Source of the DNA: an uncultured Prevotellaceae bacterium
Lineage (GTDB): Bacteria > Bacteroidota > Bacteroidia > Bacteroidales > Bacteroidaceae
Reading direction: 5' to 3'
DNA: 37,379 nucleotides
NCBI GenBank assembly: GCA_902770195.1
Contig: CACXSA010000042.1
Coordinates: forward strand, 1-37,379
The notes under the pieces are model-generated. The model was not told the origin of the DNA, made no database searches, and was given only the letters and a program-made list of their open reading frames with translations. Of the stretch, positions 16,382-27,189 are shown piece by piece. The first letter of the stretch is position 1, and each line of letters begins with the position of its first letter. The position numbers were made by a program, and so were the translations under genes.

Positions 16382-17479
16382 ATGAGAATACTACACTTTT
16401 TCCCAAAAAATGACAGCATGATCAGTCAGTATGTGACCATGCTTCATGAAAGTATGGGATTAGAATGTAGTAACGAAATGGTAACAGATGCTAAGGAGAC
16501 TCAAAGAAACCTGTGCTCTTCGCATTATGACATCTTGCATATACATGGCTGTTGGAACAGTTCCCTTTTTTTTGTGGTTAAGCAGGCCATTAAGTCCCAT
16601 ACCCGCATAGTCCTTTCTCCTCATGGACAATTGGAACCTTGGATAGTAAATGAAAACTATTGGAATGAGAAACTTCCCAAGCAGATTCTTTTTCTAAAAA
16701 AGTTAGTGCAGCAGTCTTATGTTGTAATTATTCAAGGGAAGATGGAGGAAGAATGCATGAACAGATTGGGATGGAACCCTCGGACGATTATCATCAAGAA
16801 TGCCTTAGTTACTCATGCTATTACAAGACAAGAGATGGCTAGGCAGATTTTTCGTGTTTATCGGAAAGTTATGGACTCAAATCAGTTGGAACTGATGGAC
16901 GAGGAAATGAAAAATATCCTTCTTCAGGTCATCATGGCTGGTATAACAGCAAATCAGCAATGGTTGCCAGAAGACCTTCATACTGCCCCTGATACATTGG
17001 AAAAATGGAGGCTACTACTTCTTTATGCTCATCAGGAGCATATTATGGATATTATTCAACGTGGTATTCAAGTTCTGAATTATGAAGCTCCTGATTTTGA
17101 TGTTGATAAGGTTGATTATTTCCTACCCACTGGCTATGAAGAACCTCATTCCATAGAGAGTATTATTGGCATTAGTTTCGTATCAGAGAATGATCGTTTA
17201 ATAGCAACATTTAAGCATCTAAGAAAACTGGTTTTTCGTCATGAAATAGCGGTGATGCATTTAATTGAACTGGATAAGGAATTGAGACAGCATGAATGTG
17301 AAGAAGACAGACTTTGCGAAAGACTCAGTGAACTTAATCTTCTGAAATTTGCCAGAAGATTGATGTGTGTGATGAGTGATGTGACTGGTTTGACAGAGGG
17401 TTACATGCCTTTTCCCCCACTCGACGATCGAATTACAAATAAAATAAGACTACAAGTAGAAAACCACCTAAAATTATAA
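16382..17479 (+). CDS. Protein with GT4-like N-terminus and unrecognised helical C-terminus
   Basis: The 365-residue protein starts as a GT-B family 4 glycosyltransferase (MRILHFFPKNDSM, ILHIHGCWNSSLFF near residue 53, SPHGQLEPWI near residue 80). After about residue 145 the expected C-terminal Rossmann domain with the donor-binding ExxxxxxxE motif is not present. Instead there is a largely helical, charged region (MARQIFRVYRKVM, IIQRGIQVL, KFARRLMCVMSD) I cannot name. It reads without frameshift to a normal stop 4 nt before fbp. It could be a regulator or scaffold that kept an acceptor-side domain. Confidence 0.7.
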   Translation: MRILHFFPKNDSMISQYVTMLHESMGLECSNEMVTDAKETQRNLCSSHYDILHIHGCWNSSLFFVVKQAIKSHTRIVLSPHGQLEPWIVNENYWNEKLPKQILFLKKLVQQSYVVIIQGKMEEECMNRLGWNPRTIIIKNALVTHAITRQEMARQIFRVYRKVMDSNQLELMDEEMKNILLQVIMAGITANQQWLPEDLHTAPDTLEKWRLLLLYAHQEHIMDIIQRGIQVLNYEAPDFDVDKVDYFLPTGYEEPHSIESIIGISFVSENDRLIATFKHLRKLVFRHEIAVMHLIELDKELRQHECEEDRLCERLSELNLLKFARRLMCVMSDVTGLTEGYMPFPPLDDRITNKIRLQVENHLKL

Positions 17480-17483
17480 GACT

Positions 17484-19466
17484 ATGAATAAGACGTCAAT
17501 GAACCGTGACATGTATTATCTGGAGCTACTCTCTACTTCGTTTCCGACAATAGCTTCGGCTTCGACAGAGATTATCAATCTAGAAGCTATCATGAATCTC
17601 CCAAAAGGCACGGAGCATTTCCTTGCCGACCTTCATGGAGAAAGTCAGGCTTTTCAGCATGTCTTGAAAAATGCTTCAGGTAATATCCGACGTAAGGTTA
17701 GCGAATTGTTTAGAGGTGACATCCGCGAAACAGAGCGCCGTGAGCTTTGTACTTTGATTTACTACCCTGAAGAAAAGCTAGAACTGATAAAAGCCACAGA
17801 AGAAGATATAGATGATTGGTACCATATTACAATTCATAGGCTAGTAAGTGTTTGCCGTGATGTTTCTTCTAAATATACTCGTTCAAAAGTTCGGAAATCT
17901 CTCCCAGAAGAGTTTGCCTACATTATTGAGGAACTGTTACATGAACGGACTGACGATATAGACAAAGCAGCATATGTCAATGTGATTGTTGACACCATCA
18001 TATCAACGGGAAGAGCTGATGATTTTATCGTATCCCTATGCAATGTTATCCAAAGACTTGCTATAGACCAGCTACATATTCTAGGTGATATTTTTGACCG
18101 TGGACCAGGTGCCCATATTATTTTAGACACCTTACGACAGTATCATTCTTGGGACATCCAATGGGGAAATCACGATATTTTATGGATGGGGGCATGTGCA
18201 GGAAACAATGCTTGTATATGTAATGTGTTACGTCTTTCTCTGAGGTATGCTAATCTTACGACCATTGAGGAAGCTTATGGTATCAACCTTGTACCACTGG
18301 CCACTTTTGCTATGGAATTCTATGGAGATGATCCATGTGAAGAATTTATGCCAAAATTGTTGAAAGGTGTGAAAATGGAAGACAAGTATCTGCGTCTTAC
18401 GGCTCAGATGCACAAGGCAATTTCCGTTATTCAGTTTAAGAAGGAGGCCCAGATATTCCATCGTCGTCCAGAGTGGCAGATGGAAGACCGTTGTTTTTTG
18501 GAGCATATCGACTACAAACGTGGTATTTATACCATCAATGGAAAAGAATACGAGATGCGTTCTTGTCATTTCCCAACTATTAATCCGGAGCATCCCAATG
18601 AACTCACACCTGAGGAATTCCAGTTGATGGAGCGCTTGCATCATTCTTTCCGTGTTAGTGAAAAACTGCAGAAACATATTAAGATGCTGTTGTCGCACGG
18701 ATGTATGTATTCTATCTGTAATCAGAACCTCTTGTTTCACGCTTCCGTTCCTCTTAATTCCGATGGAACGTTGAAGGAGGTTGAACTTTACCCAGGACAA
18801 CGTTTTAATGGTAAAGATTTGATGCATAATATTGGCATGATGGTACGTGCCGCTTTCCAAAACGATACCGAACAGCAGATGAGACTCTATGCGCGAGACT
18901 ACTTCCTTTATCTTTGGTGTGGCAAAGACTCTCCTCTGTTCGACAAATCGAAGATGGCCACTTTTGAGCGTTATTTCCTCACCGACAAGACTACTTTTAA
19001 GGAAGAGAAAGGATACTATTTTCAGTTGCGCGACAATGAAGATATCTGCGACCATATTCTTGATGCATTTGGAGTAAAGGGAAGCAATCGACATATTATT
19101 AATGGACATGTTCCTGTTCATGCTTCTAAAGGTGAGAATCCTATCAAAGCGAACGGCAAATTAATGGTGATAGATGGAGGATTCTCTGAGGCCTATCATA
19201 ATGAAACAGGCATTGCCGGATATACGTTGGTTTACCATAGCCGAGGATTCCAACTTGTTCAACATGAACCTTTTATGAATGCCAGAGACGCTATAGAGAG
19301 AGGACTTGACATCAAGTCAACCACCCAGTTGGTAGAGCTTTCAACTCATCGAATGCTAGTAGCTGATACGGACAAAGGAGAAGAACTTCGTATGCAGATA
19401 GAAGATTTACGACAACTGCTCTATGCCTATCGTCACGGAATTCTCAAAGAGAAGAACAAGGTATGA
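17484..19466 (+). CDS. fbp: Fructose-1,6-bisphosphatase, class III
   Basis: The 660-residue enzyme dephosphorylates fructose-1,6-bisphosphate in gluconeogenesis. It belongs to the Firmicutes/Bacteroidetes class III, a calcineurin-like phosphoesterase fold. Metal-binding motifs are visible: ADLHGESQAF near residue 49, LGDIFDRGPG near 198, WGNHDILWMGA near 220, and the later GHVPVHASKGENP near 547. Length matches the class. Its last 4 nt overlap the start of the HPPK-like gene, so the two are translationally coupled. Confidence 0.93.
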   Translation: MNKTSMNRDMYYLELLSTSFPTIASASTEIINLEAIMNLPKGTEHFLADLHGESQAFQHVLKNASGNIRRKVSELFRGDIRETERRELCTLIYYPEEKLELIKATEEDIDDWYHITIHRLVSVCRDVSSKYTRSKVRKSLPEEFAYIIEELLHERTDDIDKAAYVNVIVDTIISTGRADDFIVSLCNVIQRLAIDQLHILGDIFDRGPGAHIILDTLRQYHSWDIQWGNHDILWMGACAGNNACICNVLRLSLRYANLTTIEEAYGINLVPLATFAMEFYGDDPCEEFMPKLLKGVKMEDKYLRLTAQMHKAISVIQFKKEAQIFHRRPEWQMEDRCFLEHIDYKRGIYTINGKEYEMRSCHFPTINPEHPNELTPEEFQLMERLHHSFRVSEKLQKHIKMLLSHGCMYSICNQNLLFHASVPLNSDGTLKEVELYPGQRFNGKDLMHNIGMMVRAAFQNDTEQQMRLYARDYFLYLWCGKDSPLFDKSKMATFERYFLTDKTTFKEEKGYYFQLRDNEDICDHILDAFGVKGSNRHIINGHVPVHASKGENPIKANGKLMVIDGGFSEAYHNETGIAGYTLVYHSRGFQLVQHEPFMNARDAIERGLDIKSTTQLVELSTHRMLVADTDKGEELRMQIEDLRQLLYAYRHGILKEKNKV

Positions 19467-19849
19467 CATCACATCGAGTCTTGATAGCTTTAGGGTCTAA
19501 TCATTATCAGTTGCCATTTATCCATTGGGCATCTCAACGTCTTTCGGTCATATTGTACGAGACTCGCATGAGCCCTTTGTTATGGACAAAAGACATAAAA
19601 GGAAGTGGACGAATGTATATGAATCGTCTGATTTCTGGATACACCCTACTCTCTGTTCATGAATTAGAGCAAAGTCTGAAGCAGATAGAAACCGAAGCCC
19701 ATCGGTCTATTGACCATATCACCATTGATATTGATTTGATGCTATACGACTCCGAACGACATCATCTTCTGGATTGGACAAGGCCTTATATTACAAATTT
19801 ACTACCCTATATGGTATTTAATGAAAAATTGGGTTATCCGCTTGGTTAG
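19463..19849 (+). CDS. folK: Short HPPK (FolK)-like protein
   Basis: The 128-residue protein has the HPPK fold signatures ALGSN at residues 9-13 and HITIDIDLMLYD near 87-98, the latter matching the R-x-x-D-x-D-hh metal/ATP-binding motif with a His in place of the Arg. HPPK pyrophosphorylates 6-hydroxymethyl-dihydropterin in folate synthesis and is usually about 160 residues; this form lacks parts of the central loops and the usual PHPR-like segment is changed to TRPYITN. Start overlaps the fbp stop (ATGA). A folC gene occurs 3.4 kb downstream, but no folP or folB is adjacent. It may be a true minimal HPPK or a derivative. Confidence 0.65.
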   Translation: MTSHRVLIALGSNHYQLPFIHWASQRLSVILYETRMSPLLWTKDIKGSGRMYMNRLISGYTLLSVHELEQSLKQIETEAHRSIDHITIDIDLMLYDSERHHLLDWTRPYITNLLPYMVFNEKLGYPLG

Positions 19850-19872
19850 CCCATTTTTTTGTTGTACCTTTG
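19841..19872 (+). promoter_or_regulatory. Promoter of the ABC-F / grpE / dnaJ unit
   Basis: CTTG (19841-19844), a 20-nt spacer and TACCTTTG (19865-19872) fit the Bacteroidetes promoter, 33 nt before the ATG at 19906. Its upstream part overlaps the end of the HPPK-like gene. Confidence 0.6.
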
Positions 19873-19899
19873 CAGCCGCAAATAATAAATAAGGTATAA

Positions 19900-22102
<2,203 letters not shown>

Positions 22103-22108
22103 GGAAAA

Positions 22109-23263
22109 ATGGCAAAAAGAGACTATTATGAGGTGTTAGGCGTAGATAAGAACGCGACAGAAGACCAGATAAAAAAGGCATATCGCACTATAGCCATCAA
22201 ATATCACCCAGATCGCAATCCTGGCAACAAGGAAGCTGAGGAGAAATTCAAGGAGGCTGCTGAAGCCTACGATGTACTACATGATCCCCAAAAGCGCCAG
22301 CAGTACGATCAGTTTGGATTCAACGGTCCTGGTGCTGGAGGTTTTGGAGGAGGCTTTGGTGGTGCATCCATGAACATGGACGATATCTTCTCTATGTTTG
22401 GTGACATCTTTGGAGGCCGTGCAGGCTTTGGAGGCTTTGGTGGTTCATCCAGAGGTCGTCAGCAGCATCGTGGTTCCGATCTCCGTCTGAAGGTACGTCT
22501 ATCTCTTGAAGAGATTGCCCATGGTGTTACCAAGAAATTTAAAGTTCGCAAGGATGTTACCTGTTCACATTGTCATGGAACGGGAGCAGAAAGCGGAAGT
22601 ACCAACGAACAATGCCCTACTTGTCACGGTTCAGGTGTTATCACTCACACCACTCAAAGCATTTTCGGTATGATGCAGACACAAGGAGTTTGTCCGACTT
22701 GTAATGGTGAAGGTACTATTATCAAGAACAAGTGTAAGCATTGCGGCGGAACGGGTGTTGAGAAGGGTGAAGAAGTCGTTGAGATAAAGATTCCTGCAGG
22801 AGTTGCTGAAGGAATGGTTGTCAATATACCTGGCAAAGGAAATGCGGGTAAGCGAAAAGGAATTAATGGTGATATCCAGGTCTTTATTGAAGAGGAAGAG
22901 AATGACACATTCATCCGTGATGACAATGACCTTATCTACAACCTTCTTCTTGACTTCCCAACAGCTGCTCTAGGCGGAGAGGTTGAAATACCCACCATCG
23001 AAGGTACAAAACTGAAAGTTAAGATGGAGGCAGGCACCCAACCCGGGAAAACATTGCGTCTTAGAGGGAAAGGACTTCCTGCAGTTCAAGGTTATGGACG
23101 TGGCAATGGAGACTTGGTAGTCAATGTTAGTGTTTTCATACCAAAGACTCTCTCACGTGAAGAGAAAACAGCCATCGAAGAATTCAAGAACAGCGATAAT
23201 TTCAAAGGAGATGCAGCAACCAAGCGCTCCATTTTCCAAAAGTTCAAGAATTATTTTTCCTAA
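22109..23263 (+). CDS. dnaJ: Chaperone DnaJ (Hsp40, type I)
   Basis: The 384-residue co-chaperone stimulates DnaK ATPase and binds unfolded clients. The J domain covers residues 1-70 with HPD at 33-35. A Gly/Phe-rich region follows (GGFGGGFGG). Next come four zinc-binding CxxCxGxG-type repeats ([32 protein letters not shown]), then the two client-binding beta domains. All elements are intact. It is coupled to grpE upstream (6 nt) and folC downstream (3 nt). Confidence 0.97.
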   Translation: MAKRDYYEVLGVDKNATEDQIKKAYRTIAIKYHPDRNPGNKEAEEKFKEAAEAYDVLHDPQKRQQYDQFGFNGPGAGGFGGGFGGASMNMDDIFSMFGDIFGGRAGFGGFGGSSRGRQQHRGSDLRLKVRLSLEEIAHGVTKKFKVRKDVTCSHCHGTGAESGSTNEQCPTCHGSGVITHTTQSIFGMMQTQGVCPTCNGEGTIIKNKCKHCGGTGVEKGEEVVEIKIPAGVAEGMVVNIPGKGNAGKRKGINGDIQVFIEEEENDTFIRDDNDLIYNLLLDFPTAALGGEVEIPTIEGTKLKVKMEAGTQPGKTLRLRGKGLPAVQGYGRGNGDLVVNVSVFIPKTLSREEKTAIEEFKNSDNFKGDAATKRSIFQKFKNYFS

Positions 23264-23266
23264 TTC

Positions 23267-24586
23267 ATGATGAACTACACGGAAACTTGCGATTATCTCT
23301 TTAATCAGATGCCCATGTTTGAACGACAGGGGGCTTCTGGTTATAAGGAAGGTCTGTCAAATACGATAGCCCTTGACAAACATTTCAATCATCCCCATCA
23401 GTCCTATGTAACCATTCATGTCGGGGGTACAAATGGTAAGGGCAGCGTGTCACATACCATAGCATCCGTGTTGCAGGAAAGCGGTTATCGCGTAGGTTTA
23501 TACACATCCCCTCATTTGGTTGATTTTCGCGAACGAATCCGAGTAAATGGAATACCCATCAGCGAGGATTATGTTGTTGACTTTGTTGCTAAAGAAAAAG
23601 ATTTCTTTGAGCCATTACATCCTTCTTTTTTTGAAGTGACAACAGCAATGGCATTCAAATATTTTAGGGACAAAAATATTGATATCGCAGTTGTTGAGGT
23701 AGGGCTTGGAGGAAGACTAGACTGTACGAACATCATCACTCCCTTGGTTTCCGTCATAACCAATATCAGCTTTGACCACACCCAATTCTTAGGTGACACT
23801 TTAGCAAAAATAGCGGGGGAAAAAGCTGGAATAATCAAGAATGGAGTACCTGTTGTAATTGGCGAGACCAACGATGAAACCCGACCAGTTTTTGAAAACA
23901 AAGCACGGGAGATGAATGCACCAATCATCTTTGCAGAAGACAAACCGGAAATAGCTAGTGCAGAAACCACCTATGATGGCGGGATGTTATATCACACCCC
24001 CTGTTTTGGAGACATAACAGGTGATTTAGGAGGGCTTTACCAGCAAAAGAATCTGAATACGGTATTATTTGTATTGCATGAAATAGCCAAGAAGGGATTC
24101 CTTTGTGAATGCAAGGACGAGGCAAACAAAACCAAATGCCTTTCTGAACTGTTACACGGTGTTGCCCATGTAAAAGACAATACTGGTTTGATGGGACGTT
24201 GGCAGACTATTCAGAACTTACCTAGAGTTGTATGTGACACAGGTCATAATGTGGGTGGTTGGCAATATATTAGTGCTCAGTTGAATAATATCGACTGTCA
24301 AATGATGCACATCGTTTTTGGAATGGTTGATGATAAAGACGTAAATGGTGTGCTTGCATTATTGCCAAAGAATGCTCAATACTATTTTACGAAGGCAAAC
24401 AACCACAGAGCCCTTAGCGAAATCGTTTTGTGCGATCTTGCAAGCAAACAAGGCCTTGTAGGCAATCCCTATCCCTCTGTCTATGAAGCATATAACGCAG
24501 CAAAGGGCAATGCCTCCCCCCTTGATTTCATCTTCGTCGGAGGCAGTTCTTATGTGGTAGGTGATTTCTTGAAAAATTGTCTTTAG
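23267..24586 (+). CDS. folC: Folylpolyglutamate / dihydrofolate synthase
   Basis: The 439-residue Mur-ligase-family enzyme adds glutamate to dihydropteroate and to folates, which retains folate in the cell. The P-loop is GGTNGKGS at residues 53-60. SVITNISFDHTQFLG and GEKAGIIKNGVPVV are the conserved central motifs, and the C-terminal domain contains CDTGHNVGGWQ. Start ATG at 23267 or the adjacent ATG at 23270. It is the last gene of the chaperone unit; a weak hairpin (AAACGT / ACGTTT, 24605-24624) follows. Confidence 0.93.
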   Translation: MMNYTETCDYLFNQMPMFERQGASGYKEGLSNTIALDKHFNHPHQSYVTIHVGGTNGKGSVSHTIASVLQESGYRVGLYTSPHLVDFRERIRVNGIPISEDYVVDFVAKEKDFFEPLHPSFFEVTTAMAFKYFRDKNIDIAVVEVGLGGRLDCTNIITPLVSVITNISFDHTQFLGDTLAKIAGEKAGIIKNGVPVVIGETNDETRPVFENKAREMNAPIIFAEDKPEIASAETTYDGGMLYHTPCFGDITGDLGGLYQQKNLNTVLFVLHEIAKKGFLCECKDEANKTKCLSELLHGVAHVKDNTGLMGRWQTIQNLPRVVCDTGHNVGGWQYISAQLNNIDCQMMHIVFGMVDDKDVNGVLALLPKNAQYYFTKANNHRALSEIVLCDLASKQGLVGNPYPSVYEAYNAAKGNASPLDFIFVGGSSYVVGDFLKNCL

Positions 24587-24629
24587 TTGTTTTTAACACT
24601 CCATAAACGTTTTTTTCCACGTTTCTTTC

Positions 24630-24658
24630 TTTGTTCTCGTTTTTTTTAGGTTACTTTG
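24630..24658 (+). promoter_or_regulatory. Weak candidate promoter of galM-galK
   Basis: TTTG (24630-24633) and TTACTTTG (24651-24658) resemble the Bacteroidetes boxes, but the spacer is only 17 nt and the first base pair of the -7 box is off-consensus. It lies 34 nt before the galM ATG. Confidence 0.3.
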
Positions 24659-24692
24659 CAGATAGATTTTAGTAACTTAAAACATTAAGAAT

Positions 24693-25784
24693 ATGACTAA
24701 CACGACTGAAAATGCGAATTTGTGTGGTCTGAATCGTAAAGATTTCCAGACCACAATCAATGGAAAGAAAACAGATTTGTACATCCTTAAGAACCGTAAA
24801 GGTTACGAGGTTGCTGTGTCTAATTATGGTGGTGCTATCGTAGCTATCATGGTTCCCGACAAAAACGGGAATATCGGTAATGTCATCCAGGGACACGGAA
24901 GTATAGAACAACTTACCAGCGGTAAAGAGCCTTACCTTTCTACCTTGATTGGACGATGGGGAAATCGCATCTGTAAAGGTCAGTTCACATTGAATGGCAA
25001 GGATTATCAGTTGGCCATCAACGATGGTCCCAACCATCTTCATGGTGGAAAGGTTGGTTTCAATGCAAAGGTATGGGATGCCCGACAGATGGGTCCTCGT
25101 TCGCTGGCTTTGCACAGGAAGTCATCCTATGGCGAAGAGGGTTTTACTGGTGAACTCGATGTTACCGTTGAATATACCTTCACAGATGATAACGAGCTGA
25201 TTATCGAATATCTTGCAACCACCAATAAGAAGACTATTGTCAATTTGACACATCATGCATTCTTCAGCTTGGCAGGTACTGCAGATCCTACACCAACCAT
25301 TGAGAACCAGATTTGTGAAATCAATGCTGATTTCTATCTTCCCACAGACAAGACGGCTATTCCAACTGGTGAGATTCTCAAGGTAGAAGGCACTCCGTTT
25401 GATTTCCGCAAACCCAAATCATTTGGTCAAGATATCAATGCAGACAACGAGCAGATCAAATTCGGTCAAGGCTTTGACCATAATTACGTATTGAACAAGC
25501 GTGAAGAGGGAGAACTGAGTTTTGCCGCTAGAATTACAGAACCTAACAGCGGTCGCACTATGGAGTGCTATACTACAGAACCAGGTCTGCAGCTATATAC
25601 AGCCAACTTCGCTAATGGTTACAAAGGTGCTAATGGCGCTACCTTCCCACGTAGAAGTGCAGTCTGCTTGGAGGCTCAGCACTTCCCTGATTCCCCCAAT
25701 CGTCCCTATTTCCCATCAGTTGTTCTGAATCCGGGAGAGCAGTATAAGCAGAAGACCGTCTATCGCTTTGGCGTAGTAAAATAA
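24693..25784 (+). CDS. galM: Aldose 1-epimerase (mutarotase), cytoplasmic
   Basis: The 363-residue galactose mutarotase interconverts the alpha and beta anomers of galactose or glucose. Catalytic residues are visible: the His in NHLHGG near residue 112, the His in LTHHAFFSL, and the Glu in CLEAQHFPDSPN near the C-terminus. There is no signal peptide. It is followed 30 nt later by galK, so it supplies alpha-galactose for phosphorylation. It is a paralogue of the lipoprotein-type mutarotase at 27190. Confidence 0.93.
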   Translation: MTNTTENANLCGLNRKDFQTTINGKKTDLYILKNRKGYEVAVSNYGGAIVAIMVPDKNGNIGNVIQGHGSIEQLTSGKEPYLSTLIGRWGNRICKGQFTLNGKDYQLAINDGPNHLHGGKVGFNAKVWDARQMGPRSLALHRKSSYGEEGFTGELDVTVEYTFTDDNELIIEYLATTNKKTIVNLTHHAFFSLAGTADPTPTIENQICEINADFYLPTDKTAIPTGEILKVEGTPFDFRKPKSFGQDINADNEQIKFGQGFDHNYVLNKREEGELSFAARITEPNSGRTMECYTTEPGLQLYTANFANGYKGANGATFPRRSAVCLEAQHFPDSPNRPYFPSVVLNPGEQYKQKTVYRFGVVK

Positions 25785-25814
25785 TCATTCTCTCACCTTT
25801 TTATAATAAAAATC

Positions 25815-26978
25815 ATGGAAGTTGATTTCGTAAGAAGCCGATTCATCAAACATTTTGATGGACTGACGGGAAGCGTTTACGCCTCACCAGGACGCATCAA
25901 CCTGATTGGCGAGCACACAGACTACAATGGTGGTTACGTGTTTCCTGGGGCTGTGGACAAGGGTGTAATAGCAGAGATGCGCATCAATGGTACAGATGAT
26001 ACCGTGATGGCCTATGCTATAGACTTGAAGGACCGTGTGGACTTCAAACTCTCAGACCCCAAAGGTCCACGCACCTCTTGGGCACGCTATATCTATGGTA
26101 TTTCTCTTGAGATGAAGAAGTTAGGTGTTCCTGTTAAAGGTTATAATATTGCCTTTGCCGGTGATGTTCCCCTAGGAGCCGGCATGTCTTCTTCTGCCGC
26201 TATGGAGAGTTGTTTTGCCTATGGACTGAACGATCTCTTTGGCAACAATAAGGTTAGTCAATGGGATATGGTATTGGCCGGTCAGGCTACCGAACACAAC
26301 TATTGCGGTGTCAACTGCGGCATCATGGATCAGTTTGCTTCCGTATTCGGTAAGGCTGGTTGTTTGATTCGCCTTGACTGTCGTAGTCGTGAGTTTGAGT
26401 ATTTCCCCTTCAAGCCCGATGGCTATCGCCTTGTATTGCTCGACTCTGTTGTTAAGCACCAGTTGGCAGGTTCCCCTTACAACGATCGTCGCAAATCATG
26501 CGAGAATGTGGTTAAGCACATCCAGGCCAAACACCCCGAGGCCAAGTTTGAAACCCTTCGTGACTGCACTTGGGAGCAATTGGAAGAAGTCAAGGAAGAA
26601 GTTGGTGCGGAAGACTACAAACGTGCCAAATTCGTTCTTGGTGAAAAAGACCGTGTCTTGGCGGTTTGCGATGCCTTGAATGAAGGCGACTACGAGAAAG
26701 TCGGTGAAATGATGTACAAGACCCACGAAGGCCTTTCCAAAGACTACGAAGTATCTTGCGAGGAGCTTGACTTCTTAAACGACATAGCCAAGGAAAACGG
26801 TGTAACCGGTTCTCGTATCATGGGTGGCGGCTTCGGTGGTTGTACCATCAACCTTGTCCGTAACGATCTGTATCGTCAGTTCATTGCTGATGCCAAAAAA
26901 CGCTTCAATGAGAAATATGGGCATGAACCCAAGGTATATGATGTGGTTATAGGAGATGGTTCACGCAAACTCTGCTGA
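25815..26978 (+). CDS. galK: Galactokinase
   Basis: The 387-residue GHMP kinase phosphorylates alpha-D-galactose at C1, the entry step of the Leloir pathway. The galactokinase signature GRINLIGEHTDYNGG lies near residue 26, the ATP-binding GAGMSSSAAME near 120, and the C-terminal GGGFGGCTINL near 350. It is intact and ends before a clear terminator, so galM-galK form a two-gene unit; galT and galE are not here. Confidence 0.95.
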   Translation: MEVDFVRSRFIKHFDGLTGSVYASPGRINLIGEHTDYNGGYVFPGAVDKGVIAEMRINGTDDTVMAYAIDLKDRVDFKLSDPKGPRTSWARYIYGISLEMKKLGVPVKGYNIAFAGDVPLGAGMSSSAAMESCFAYGLNDLFGNNKVSQWDMVLAGQATEHNYCGVNCGIMDQFASVFGKAGCLIRLDCRSREFEYFPFKPDGYRLVLLDSVVKHQLAGSPYNDRRKSCENVVKHIQAKHPEAKFETLRDCTWEQLEEVKEEVGAEDYKRAKFVLGEKDRVLAVCDALNEGDYEKVGEMMYKTHEGLSKDYEVSCEELDFLNDIAKENGVTGSRIMGGGFGGCTINLVRNDLYRQFIADAKKRFNEKYGHEPKVYDVVIGDGSRKLC

Positions 26979-26999
26979 CATTCCTACCCTATCCTCAAC

Positions 27000-27036
27000 A
27001 AAAACGGTGCTTCTTATCCCAGAAGTGCCGTTTTTT
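27000..27036 (+). terminator. Terminator after galK
   Basis: AAAAACGGTGCTTCT (27000-27014) pairs with AGAAGTGCCGTTTTT (from 27021), using two G-U pairs, with a 6-nt loop, and ends in six T. It lies 22 nt past the galK stop. Confidence 0.8.
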
Positions 27037-27120
27037 CTGTTTTAATCTTCAAATAAAAGTTAAATATCTGCCTAAAAGTGTAAAATGCACACAATTATTT
27101 CGTTTTTTGTTCAAATATTT

Positions 27121-27151
27121 TTTGGTAATTCAAGATTATGTTGTAATTTTA
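27121..27151 (+). promoter_or_regulatory. Promoter of the arabinose operon
   Basis: TTTG (27121-27124), a 19-nt spacer and TAATTTTA (27144-27151, seven of eight matches) form a good Bacteroidetes promoter 39 nt before the mutarotase ATG. ATTTTACAC (27146-27154) overlapping the -7 box recurs inverted as GTGTAAAAT at 27078-27086, a possible operator pair for the AraR encoded downstream. Confidence 0.55.
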
Positions 27152-27189
27152 CACCCAAAATCTAAGATAATAACTTAAAACTATTTGCA

